This document shows, in pieces, positions 17,201 to 24,172 of a stretch of 64,000 nucleotides of DNA (position 1 is the first letter of the stretch; each line of letters starts with the position of its first letter). The position numbers were made by a program, and so were the translations under genes. The DNA is from an uncultured Christensenella sp. (GTDB lineage: Bacteria; Bacillota; Clostridia; Christensenellales; Borkfalkiaceae). The stretch covers positions 526,853-590,852 of the forward strand of contig CAJTKX010000001.1 in NCBI GenBank assembly GCA_910577055.1. The letters are read 5' to 3'. The notes beneath the pieces are model-generated. The model saw nothing but the letters and a program-made list of their open reading frames with translations. It was not told where the DNA came from and did not search any database.

Positions 17201-20200
17201 ATAGTACCACAACAAATCGTCGGGCGTGGTCTTGACAATAATAAATTTACAGCTTTCGGTGCCCGCCTTAATTGTGTAGTTGCTGCTGCCGACTATATAA
17301 GCCGTTGCCGTATGCGGCGCGCCTACGGAAATAACCGTTTGTCCGCCCTCTACGAAGACAGAAACGCCGCTTTCCAAGAATTTAGCAGTAGCGTAAGGCT
17401 TGTAAACCGTGTTAAGGTTATACTCGTATTTTGCAAGGCTGCCGTCCGAGTTGTTTTCAAGGCTTATGCTGTCCTCGTCGTCCGCCTTTACAAACCACTT
17501 GACTTCTACCGCCAAAGGCGTGACGTTAAACTCTACTTCCTTAACCGCGTTTGACTTAAACGCGAAGTTTTCGGTATCCGTCAAGAATGCTTGCGCCTTG
17601 TAGCTGCCTACGTTTTTACCCGTGCCGTTAACGACGACTAAGGGATTTTCGTCAAGGCTTGTAAACGTCATTGCAACGCCCGTTTCCTCATCGATAAACC
17701 CAAGGAACGCCGCCACGGGGGTTTGTTCCTTGCCGTTATATTCGTATGTGAAGTTCACGCCCGCGGTTTCGGTATCATCCGCGCTTTCGTACCACTTCAA
17801 ATCCACCTCGAACGGGTTGATTACGAAATAATTTTTCTTGAAGTTAATATCGTAGTTCGCGTTTGCCGCCGTGCCGCTTATAAGATATCTGCCTACCTCT
17901 TCGAAGCCGTACGCAAGCCCGCCCGTCGCCCTTGTAAGGGTTACGCCGAGGTCGGACTTTTCGTGTCCGTCCAAAAGCGCGCTGCCGCTTTCTATCTTCC
18001 AAGTAAGGCTCGGCAAATCGCTTTCGAGCGTGCCGAACTGCGCCTTAACCTCGTCGATGACAACCGTAATTTCCTTGGGGGTAACCGTAAGGCTGCCCGC
18101 AACATAAGAAATTTCGTAATTATCGGAAGAATAACCGCAAGCAAGCAAGTCGTAGCCGCCTACGTCCGGATATTTAAAGGTTGAGCCGTCCCAAGCCGCG
18201 AAGTCGTAAATTTTAAGCCCCGCGTCGTTGTAGCGCTCCGCGTCCGTATCGAGGGCGACTTCGCCCGTTAAATCGTCCGCCGTATCGCCGTTTACAAAGC
18301 CCTTGAAAATAACGTCGCCTATATCGATAGTCACGCCGCTGCCGTAAACTACCGTCAAGGGGTTCACAGCTACCTTCAAATCCGCTTTGGTAATTTCATA
18401 TACGGGTTTGGTAGTGCCGTCGTCCTCGTCAAGGTCGTATTTAACGCCGTCCGCGTCCACACGCACCCATAATATTTCGTAATTGCCGGCAATCGCCGCG
18501 TTTTGCGCCGCGCCGCTTATTACATATTTACCGACGGTATCGCCGTCCTCACGCGTAAGCTCTATTTTTAAATCGTCTTGGGGCAGAATACCGTCAACCG
18601 CGGTTCCGTCCGCCTTAGCCGCAGCGTACGCATAGGTCAAGTTTGCGGTTTGACCGTAGGTTGCGGAAGCATCGTTAATTTCCACAACAACCTTTCTTGC
18701 AACTATTTTGCCCGTAACTTCGGTTGCCGTGCTGTCGTCAAATAAAATTATGTAGTTGCTCCAAAGCTTGCCGTCCGCCGCGGGATAAGTAAAGCTAATG
18801 CCGTTTACCGCAACGTTTTCACCTACGCCCGCGCTTGCAAAGTAGCCGTTGATTATAAGGCTGTCGCAAAGCCTTTGCCATTCCGCAGTTGCGTCCGTTT
18901 GATTGATTTTACCGTTTTTGGCAACTATGTTAAAGCCTACGCCGTCAACCAAAACGGGTTTTAAGAACTCAGCCGCAAACGTTGCGTCGTAAGTTTTGTC
19001 CTTTACGGTATAGCCGCTTATTACAAGCTCTGCGGGCTTAATCTGCGCGAACGATACCCAACTGTCCGAGGTAAGCTCGTAGTTTTCTGCCGCGTCGCCC
19101 GTCAAAATAAAGCCGTTTATTATAACCGTATGCCAACCCACGTTTGCGTTATCGAACTCTGCGGGCAATTCCGCGTCGGGGTCTATCGCAACGCCAAGAT
19201 TAGCCAAGTCGCCGTCAAGCACGCCCAAAATTTTCAAATCGTCGGTGGCGGTTATCGTTGCCGCCGTAGTGCCGTCGTAATACTTATCCTCTGCCTTTAT
19301 GCCGCCCGTTACGGTAACGTGCAGTTTGTTAATTATCCACTCGAAGTTCAGCGCCGAAATAGTGCCGTCCGCCCACTCGTAGTTTTTAGTATCGTTTATA
19401 GTTACCGTTGCAGTGTACTTACCCGCGTTAGTTGCGGCATATGTGCCACCCAATGACATTAAAAGGCTGTTGTATCCGCCAACCGAATAAGTCTGCTCTG
19501 CGCCGTTGTAGGTAAGATTTCCGCTTGCCACGGGCTTTACAAGCTGCGCCTTATGAATGGTGTAAGATTTGTACGTTTGCGCGCCGCCTTTAATTTTGTA
19601 GTTGACAGCCGCCGCGCCCGTTAAGCCCGTTAACGAAACGTTATAATTGCCCGCGTCGATACCAGCGTCGGCGGCGTATATTACGGGGGTAACCTTGTCG
19701 TTGCCGATAATTCCGTTAAGGGTCAGCTTGGGATATTGCAATCCGCCCGTATAGTACAGAACCTCGTCATCCCACTCCGGCTCGACCTCTACTTGCTCGA
19801 TAATAAGCGTAAACACCTTGTTTGCTACAACCGAGCCGCTGACCTCTGCCGAGAAGGTATATGTTCCCGCATTTTTAATTTGTTGCACCGCGCTGCCGTT
19901 TGCGTCCAAAAGCAAAACGTTTGTAACGGTTGCGCTTGTTGTGTTGTAATATGCCTTAACCGAATAAACTTCGCCCGTATAAGGCACGGTATGGCTTGAA
20001 GCACTTGTTGTTCCAAGCGAAACGTTGCCCTTTAAATATTCCCAAGTAAACGCTCCGCTTGCCGTCACGAATAAAACTTCGTCGTTGTTTAACGCAGCAA
20101 TAAATTCGCCGCTTGTACCGAAGTAATTCGTGGGGTCGTCGGCGCCCATATAACTGCCGTAGCCGTTTGTAAATACTATACCGTTATGAACCGATGTTTC

Positions 20201-22396
20201 TATTTCCAAATAGCAACCCGCAGTCAGTTTGCCTACTATATTTATTTGTTGCGATGAAGAGTGCAAGTTTATTTTAGCTTTCGGGTTGCCGCTTATATTC
20301 AACGTGCCGTCCCTAAAATATAGGTCGTCTGCGGTATTCACCGCCGAGTTATTGAATATCTGCCCGCCGGTAAAGGTAAACTCGTGTAGACAATAAATAC
20401 CGCCGCCCGCGTTCAATGCGTGGTTTTCGGTAATTATACCTCCCGAAATTTCGCATATACCGCCATAACCTATAAATATACCGCCGCCTGATGGCGAAGT
20501 ATTTCCTTTAATCAGTCCGCCCGAAATATTAACAAAGGCTTTATTTGACAGCATTGAAACAGTTCTTATACCGCCGCCTTCTCTGCTTGCAGTGTTTCCT
20601 ATAATCTCGCCGTCAAACATATTAAAGATCGCATAGCCGTTTACATAAATACCGCCGCCGTCACCGACGACCGATTCGTGGCCGACTTCGTTACCGATAA
20701 TGGTTCCGCCGTACATGTTAAAAGTAGTCCATGAATCGTGGTCAATATGACCGGTGATATACGCTCCGCCGCCCATCTGAGCTTTATTGGCTTCGGCAGC
20801 GGTTGCGCCGCCTATCGTGCCGCCGTAAAAATTGGCTATACTTCCCTCGTCTGCTCTTATACCGCCGCCGAATGCGCTTGCCGTATTGCCGAAGATTTGT
20901 CCGCCGTATATCGAAAAACTAGCTGAAATAATTCCGCGTACTCCGCCGCCGCGGTCGGATTGGTTGTTTGAAATTACGCCGCCGTTCATTATGAATTCGG
21001 CGTTATACGCAACGCCGACTCCGCCGCCGCCGTCCGCAAGTCCTCCCTCTATAAGGGTTGAAACGTTTTTAGTAATCGTGCCGCCGTCCATTGTAAATAC
21101 GGGGAATGTGTTAATACTGCCAACAACCAAAACGCCGCCGCCCGCATTTGTTGAGGTATTGCCCGATATCGTGCCGTTTATCATTTCGAACGTACCCGGG
21201 AAAACGTAAGAACCTTTTACAAACACGCCGCCTCCTCCGTAGCAGTTGCCGTCTTCCACGTCGGTCTGTTTGTGTCTTGTTACGCTGTTATCGCTTATAG
21301 TGCCGTTGTACATAATAAACGAGCCGTCAACGTACACACCGCCACCGCCTTGAATGTTATCGTTGTTCTCCAAGGGCGAGGTAACGGTGTTGCCTTTTAT
21401 TTCGCCGCCGTACATTTCAAGGTTGCCGTGCATGCGGTCGCTTGAACTTTGCCCAATGAATACGCCGCCGCCCTTTTCGATTGCGGAGTTGTCGGAAATG
21501 ATTACACCGTCATATATATTGACGTTACCGAAAGTATAAACGCCGCCGCCCGCACGTGCAGAGTTGTTGGACAGAGTACCGCCATATAAGTTGAATGTGC
21601 TGCCGTTAGTAACATATATTGCGCCGCCACCGCCGGTTATAATGCCGGAAGTACGGTCCCATATAGCTTTGTTGCCCGATATTTCACCGCCGTTCATTAT
21701 GAATGTATCGCCGGTCATGTACACACCGCCACCGTTGCTGCTTGCAGTATTATTAATTATCAAGCCGCCGTTCATTGTAAACGTTGATTCACTATCGATG
21801 TAAATACCGCCGCCGCAGCCGCTTGTGTTGCCGCTTATTTCGCCGCTTTTCATCGTAAACGTGCCTTTAACATAGACGGTACCGTCGCCGGCATGGTTTG
21901 CGCCCGTTAATTTGCCGTTGCCAACGCTATCTTGAAGCTCCAATGCGCCGTAAACGTAAATAAGGTTACCGTTAGTTTGAATAGTTTGTAAATTTCTGTT
22001 GATTATGTGTCCGTTAAGGTCTAAAATAATATCGGCGCCGACGGGGATATTAAGCGAGCCGTTGTAAAAGCCCGTGCCGCTGCCGAACGATGTGGTATAA
22101 GTTGCGTCGGGTTGCGCCGTCCAATCATCGGTTAGGGTGAACGTGACTTGCCCGCCCGTTGATATGCTTTCGTCAACGGCTGCGTTCCACGCTTCCGCTA
22201 AGCTTGCGGCAGACTGTGCCGAAATTCCGTTGTCGGTTTGCGACTGTTCCGAAACGTCAACCGTTTCTCTGCTTTCAGCGTTTGCAACTGAAAAAGGGTT
22301 GCTTGCAAAAAGCACTAAGCAACCGAACAGTACCGCGATAAGCGCAACTATTAAGCTGATTTTTACTCCTTTGTTCCTATTTCTGTTTTTATACAT
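14270..22396 (-). CDS. Giant surface protein: beta-helix plus MBG/YDG repeats, C-terminal membrane anchor
   Basis: The protein has 2708 residues. A signal peptide (hydrophobic core ISLIVALIAVLFGCLVLFA, ending SVANAE) opens it. Residues of about 105-700 form a right-handed beta-helix of polymorphic-membrane-protein type, with more than a dozen rungs built on NGGxISGN and GGGVYV. From about 790 to 2600 come many MBG/YDG-type Ig-like repeats (for example KYYDGTTAATITATDD, ATYGQTANLTYAY, YNGTAYNDG). A membrane helix near the end (WVVGVFAAVAAIAIIVIAVLV) is followed by KNRKR and an acidic cytoplasmic tail. No LPxTG sortase signal is present, so anchoring is by the membrane helix. Start ATG 22396 has GAGGAGG eight bases upstream; the longer reading from 22462 is not supported. 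It is probably an adhesin or stalk, with no catalytic site seen. Confidence 0.9.
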   Translation of the reverse strand: MYKNRNRNKGVKISLIVALIAVLFGCLVLFASNPFSVANAESRETVDVSEQSQTDNGISAQSAASLAEAWNAAVDESISTGGQVTFTLTDDWTAQPDATYTTSFGSGTGFYNGSLNIPVGADIILDLNGHIINRNLQTIQTNGNLIYVYGALELQDSVGNGKLTGANHAGDGTVYVKGTFTMKSGEISGNTSGCGGGIYIDSESTFTMNGGLIINNTASSNGGGVYMTGDTFIMNGGEISGNKAIWDRTSGIITGGGGAIYVTNGSTFNLYGGTLSNNSARAGGGVYTFGNVNIYDGVIISDNSAIEKGGGVFIGQSSSDRMHGNLEMYGGEIKGNTVTSPLENNDNIQGGGGVYVDGSFIMYNGTISDNSVTRHKQTDVEDGNCYGGGGVFVKGSYVFPGTFEMINGTISGNTSTNAGGGVLVVGSINTFPVFTMDGGTITKNVSTLIEGGLADGGGGVGVAYNAEFIMNGGVISNNQSDRGGGVRGIISASFSIYGGQIFGNTASAFGGGIRADEGSIANFYGGTIGGATAAEANKAQMGGGAYITGHIDHDSWTTFNMYGGTIIGNEVGHESVVGDGGGIYVNGYAIFNMFDGEIIGNTASREGGGIRTVSMLSNKAFVNISGGLIKGNTSPSGGGIFIGYGGICEISGGIITENHALNAGGGIYCLHEFTFTGGQIFNNSAVNTADDLYFRDGTLNISGNPKAKINLHSSSQQINIVGKLTAGCYLEIETSVHNGIVFTNGYGSYMGADDPTNYFGTSGEFIAALNNDEVLFVTASGAFTWEYLKGNVSLGTTSASSHTVPYTGEVYSVKAYYNTTSATVTNVLLLDANGSAVQQIKNAGTYTFSAEVSGSVVANKVFTLIIEQVEVEPEWDDEVLYYTGGLQYPKLTLNGIIGNDKVTPVIYAADAGIDAGNYNVSLTGLTGAAAVNYKIKGGAQTYKSYTIHKAQLVKPVASGNLTYNGAEQTYSVGGYNSLLMSLGGTYAATNAGKYTATVTINDTKNYEWADGTISALNFEWIINKLHVTVTGGIKAEDKYYDGTTAATITATDDLKILGVLDGDLANLGVAIDPDAELPAEFDNANVGWHTVIINGFILTGDAAENYELTSDSWVSFAQIKPAELVISGYTVKDKTYDATFAAEFLKPVLVDGVGFNIVAKNGKINQTDATAEWQRLCDSLIINGYFASAGVGENVAVNGISFTYPAADGKLWSNYIILFDDSTATEVTGKIVARKVVVEINDASATYGQTANLTYAYAAAKADGTAVDGILPQDDLKIELTREDGDTVGKYVISGAAQNAAIAGNYEILWVRVDADGVKYDLDEDDGTTKPVYEITKADLKVAVNPLTVVYGSGVTIDIGDVIFKGFVNGDTADDLTGEVALDTDAERYNDAGLKIYDFAAWDGSTFKYPDVGGYDLLACGYSSDNYEISYVAGSLTVTPKEITVVIDEVKAQFGTLESDLPSLTWKIESGSALLDGHEKSDLGVTLTRATGGLAYGFEEVGRYLISGTAANANYDINFKKNYFVINPFEVDLKWYESADDTETAGVNFTYEYNGKEQTPVAAFLGFIDEETGVAMTFTSLDENPLVVVNGTGKNVGSYKAQAFLTDTENFAFKSNAVKEVEFNVTPLAVEVKWFVKADDEDSISLENNSDGSLAKYEYNLNTVYKPYATAKFLESGVSVFVEGGQTVISVGAPHTATAYIVGSSNYTIKAGTESCKFIIVKTTPDDLLWYYDGEVHTSGALEIVYDGEAHAPYAVAAGVTFSYQITDASGNKKAAAISAGEYTVTATPVNGNVQLTAEQSAFKFKINPKTVTVQWSSNGLYYNGAKQTPQASFTDAHGNTVILNVTLAGTLPTYGLNVGVYKAQTKLADKNYVLSYVDANGATVNVDENGVLEYEFEILAKAITVKWDFENNEFTYNGTAYNDGLVTPELDNPVNGEEPELTYTLLKDGETVSEIKDAGVYTLRVGLKSGVALNKNYTVVNGNYEIVVNKADLKITAKDLSVKTGDVANFTASFDGFQGDDTAASLGVGTYVSGEEEAAVYAVNFLTSAYDPDAAYTQAGYDIVMKDDISKLEEILCNYDIDFTKGRITLTVNYGDIRVTANLTYDGESHKVQAWYYSLNDGDPANEDYWLPLDVVFYTDDTYTAPLLDGDGNPVTTAKEVGKYYIKLESLPENITVDEAKIKRVYEITVRNIVIHINDITTTYGSLTEDNVEGILEGSWDWDNDPLRRPAAGDDLGITLNLYKQLLKISSSDFDAAGYLKVWTDGDYFIKGEWNAEDFRDKYSVTFVGSMTDDGVNGWGMCYVEKATIIFTAGTDENGYSQLIEDLTVAAAVDKKNSAGEYSYIKLQGNEGATVIVYYGQKYSLDLGDKDLIPEPENEQSWSTVRPTFEQLTAEEIAAGLEKADRHYAINFRIEAANHETYYGQWRVEVLGSTLCIKIVFSDKRFEAVYGGTFDDGVPVPEGKELAAYLYENGYIDTNLSTVSAADFAKLSAKVVTDLSINKLGVGEYDIVFEGAESITNGKYVLTYKKQLSDEDATNVGKFAVMPRTLQVEWGETEFAYSGERQFTAPVIVGWSCNADYASDGTYAFTDDKTGETIQIKVTLTGDFIKVGGHGVELEIVDNDNFTFRSGETVKTTKGVLSITGNITSGDPAEVVVNGGMPAWVVGVFAAVAAIAIIVIAVLVVKNRKRDNGDDDGFYEDADVENM

Positions 22397-22762
22397 ATAG
22401 TATACCTCCTCTCTTTCAAGAGATTTATTTAAAACCCCGCTACGCTTGCGCATATGCGGCATTTAACAAATTTAAAAGGGTGGTTCGGGAGGTATTAAGT
22501 TTTATAGAAGTTCACAAATTTTTTTGTTGTACGCAAAAAAATTTTGTGATTTTTTGCCGCGCCAAAACGCGGTTATGGGTTGTGTAACCGATTTTATACA
22601 GTTCGGGTGCAAAAAGCGGATAAAGGAATATATCCCTTATCCGCCCCGAACCACATTATTTCGCGTATTATCGCGGAATAACCTAACTTTAAAGACCACG
22701 CGCAAACAGTTTTATAGCCGTAAAATTCAAGACGGATATATTCGGTTTTTTTCGTGGTCGGT
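22397..22762 (-). promoter_or_regulatory. Long structured leader of the giant surface-protein gene
   Basis: From the promoter at 22797-22769 the leader runs about 365 nt to the ATG at 22396. Read on the minus strand it holds in order: GACCACG (22759-22753) complementary to CGTGGTC (22700-22694), enclosing a CCGT/ACGG hairpin; GUGGUUCGGG (22654-22645); an 11-bp hairpin with five U's; CCCGAAC (22607-22601); and a second CCCGAACCAC (22489-22480) near the ribosome-binding site. GUGGUUCGGG can pair with either of the two CCCGAAC elements, the arrangement expected for attenuation or a riboswitch. It matches no riboswitch class I can recall. Confidence 0.65.
22616..22644 (-). terminator. Intrinsic terminator inside the leader (attenuator)
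   Basis: On the minus strand GCGGAUAAGGG pairs with CCUUUAUCCGC across a seven-base loop: 11 pairs, of which one is G-U only on this strand. UUUUU follows at 22615-22611. On the plus strand the same position is an A-C mismatch and no T run follows, so the element is directional. It lies about 120 nt after the promoter and 220 nt before the start codon, with no minus-strand gene upstream to terminate. That makes it a leader attenuator. Confidence 0.75.
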
Positions 22763-22768
22763 AGTTTC

Positions 22769-22797
22769 ATTATAGTTAAATTAAACTTGCTTGTCAA
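22769..22797 (-). promoter_or_regulatory. Perfect sigma-A promoter of the giant surface-protein gene
   Basis: TTGACA (22797-22792), a 17-bp spacer and TATAAT (22774-22769) on the minus strand match the consensus exactly. The -10 box is overlapped by TTTAACTATA, a motif found four times around the neighbouring XRE gene. Confidence 0.88.
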
Positions 22798-23268
22798 CTC
22801 ATTTTTGAATGTTTTATAGTTAAAATTTGGTGTAAAATAAGGATATTGGGAGGGCAACTGAGTATGGACGTTATAAAAAGGCTTAATTCTATGCGTTTGG
22901 AACGCAATATGAGCGTTTATCGCCTTGCCGAGCTTTCGGGGGTGAACCAAAGTACGCTTGCCAACACGTTTTCCCGCGGTACGGTGCCATCTATACGCCA
23001 TTTAGAGATGATTTGTGACGCTTTGGGCTGCACTTTGGCGCAGTTTTTTACCGTTGACGAGACTTTTATGGAGCTTACGCCCCAAGAACAGCTTTTAATG
23101 AACAATTACCGCAAATTGCCCGAAACTATCCGTTTTTCCGTTGCAACGATTGTAAACACCGTGCCAAGCATTCAAAATTGACGCGTTGACCCCCAATATA
23201 CTACAATTTTTAACTATATTTCATATTATATTAAATTTGAGTTGCGCATAGTACATTTTTTAACTATA
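22771..23268. repeat. Four copies of a 10-bp operator-like motif flanking the XRE gene
   Basis: TATAGTTAAA occurs at 22771-22780 and 22815-22824. Its complement TTTAACTATA occurs at 23209-23218 and 23259-23268. The two copies before the gene and the two after it are in opposite orientation, 44 and 50 bp apart respectively. Copy 1 overlaps the -10 box of the giant-gene promoter. Copy 2 lies just before the -10 (TAAAAT, 22833-22838) of the XRE gene. Copy 4 overlaps the -10 of a plus-strand promoter at 23242-23270. These positions are those of repressor operators. Confidence 0.6.
22864..23181 (+). CDS. Small XRE-family transcriptional regulator
   Basis: The 105-residue protein is almost entirely one helix-turn-helix domain: RLNSMRLERNMSVYRLAELSGVNQSTLANTFSRG then SIRHLEMICDALGCTLAQFF (about residues 5-62). 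A short helical C-terminus (MELTPQEQLLMNNYRKLPE) is typical of Cro/C1-type regulators and could serve dimerisation. Start ATG 22864 follows GGGAGGG at 22848-22854; the longer reading from a TTG includes that site and is rejected. It lies alone between the giant surface gene (divergent) and the Gx/rnf operon, inside a set of repeated 10-bp motifs. Autoregulation and control of both neighbours is an inference. Confidence 0.88.
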   Translation: MDVIKRLNSMRLERNMSVYRLAELSGVNQSTLANTFSRGTVPSIRHLEMICDALGCTLAQFFTVDETFMELTPQEQLLMNNYRKLPETIRFSVATIVNTVPSIQN

Positions 23269-23270
23269 TT
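23242..23270 (+). promoter_or_regulatory. Possible plus-strand promoter between XRE gene and Gx transporter
   Basis: TTGCGC (23242-23247), a 17-bp spacer and TATATT (23265-23270) form a moderate promoter whose -10 is overlapped by motif TTTAACTATA. The 23182-23565 stretch holds no convincing gene. Besides this promoter it contains a second copy of the word CCGCCCCGAACCAC (23354-23367), a strong GC hairpin and GC-rich partial palindromes. Confidence 0.45.
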
Positions 23271-23375
23271 TTCATTCCCCCGCGGATATGCGGCAACTAA
23301 AAAATTTTTAAGTTTTAAGACCACAAACGGGCTTGCGCCGCCCCCGCGGCGTTCCGCCCCGAACCACTTTGTGTA

Positions 23376-23404
23376 CCGCCCCGCGGCTTTATGCCGCGGG
23401 GCGG
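23376..23404 (+). terminator. GC-rich hairpin, terminator or attenuator
   Basis: A perfect 12-bp stem (CCGCCCCGCGGC / GCCGCGGGGCGG) with loop TTTAT is followed by GTTTGTTTTG. It may end the XRE transcript. If the promoter at 23242-23270 is used, it would instead sit in the leader of the Gx/rnf operon, like the attenuator on the other side of the XRE gene. Confidence 0.65.
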
Positions 23405-23565
23405 GTTTGTTTTGTGCGCGCGGCTGCGGTCACTGCGGTGCGGGCGCTTGCGCAAGGCGCGTACACGGCGCGCGCTTAACGCGCGCACAAAAAAATTTTA
23501 AAATTCCGCAAATTATTGCGGTTTATCTATTTACTAATTATATAATTTAGTGTATAATGATTTTT

Positions 23566-24117
23566 ATGAGCGCGGGCAAAAACGCCGCAAAGAAAATTGC
23601 AGTGCTTGCAATTTTGACGGCTTTGAGTTTAATTACTTTCATAATAGAAAGTTTATTCCCCCCTTTAATCATTCCCGGGGCTAAAATGGGGCTTGCAAAC
23701 GTGTTTTCTTTTGCCGCGCTGATAATGTATTCCCCGATAGAGGCGTTTGCGGTAGTTGCCGTGAGAACGGTTTTCGGCGCAATATATGCGGGCAACTTTT
23801 CCGCGGTGCTGTACAGCTTTACGGGCGGCGTAGTGTCTATGGCGGTTTCTTCCGTGTTGATGTACCTTGCACACCCGCGCGTTTCGGTTATGGCCGTGTC
23901 GGTAGCGGCGGCGGTGGCGCATAACATTACGCAAAACATCGTGTTCGTGTTTTTGAGCGGCTCGTACTTAATGTTTGGCTATATGCCGTATTTGATGTTG
24001 CTTGGGGTACTTTCGGGCGCAATAGTCGGCGGGGTGACTATGCTGATTTTTCGCGGCGTGCCGAAAAGCGCGTTCGAGAAAGTGGTTTTCGAAAGAAAGA
24101 AAAAAGTCAATAATTAA
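23566..24117 (+). CDS. Gx transporter family membrane protein
   Basis: The protein belongs to the family annotated as Gx transporter or heptaprenyl diphosphate synthase component I. It is a small multi-TM protein (183 residues) with IPGAKMGLANVFSFAAL and AVVAVRTVFGAIYAGNFSAVLYSFTGG, both characteristic. Family members commonly sit beside NusG domain II proteins, ApbE and rnf genes, exactly as here, so a role in flavin or electron-transfer maturation is likely. The biochemical function is not established. Start choice is uncertain: ATG 23557 and ATG 23566 are in frame, neither with a ribosome-binding site. A TATAAT at 23553-23558 would favour 23566 with almost no leader. It leads the rnf run. 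Confidence 0.85.
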   Translation: MSAGKNAAKKIAVLAILTALSLITFIIESLFPPLIIPGAKMGLANVFSFAALIMYSPIEAFAVVAVRTVFGAIYAGNFSAVLYSFTGGVVSMAVSSVLMYLAHPRVSVMAVSVAAAVAHNITQNIVFVFLSGSYLMFGYMPYLMLLGVLSGAIVGGVTMLIFRGVPKSAFEKVVFERKKKVNN

Positions 24118-24172
24118 TTTAAAAACAATATAAAAACTGAAACGCGCATTTGCGTTTTAACGGAGGTTAGTT

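Noticed and set aside
14454..20926. Many plus-strand reading frames of 60-250 codons opposite the giant surface gene
   Set aside because: They are antisense shadows of a well-supported 2708-codon gene. They lack ribosome-binding sites, and their residue content reflects the complement of Gly/Val/Tyr/Asp-rich codons.
22397..22462. A 22-residue N-terminal extension of the giant surface protein
   Set aside because: It would place a charged stretch before the signal peptide, and GAGGAGG lies eight bases before the ATG at 22396.
22397..22762. A c-di-GMP-I (GEMM) riboswitch in the adhesin leader
   Set aside because: The characteristic conserved segments of that class are not found in the leader. 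Only an unclassified structured leader with a terminator can be supported.
23242..23550. A 102-codon plus-strand reading frame between the XRE gene and the Gx transporter
   Set aside because: Its translation is Arg/Cys/Pro-rich with no domain, no ribosome-binding site precedes it, and it is formed by GC-rich palindromes and a promoter region.
23566..24117. A true heptaprenyl diphosphate synthase subunit
   Set aside because: The family name is historical. The protein is a small membrane protein and the neighbourhood (rnf, NusG domain II, apbE) points to flavin/redox maturation.
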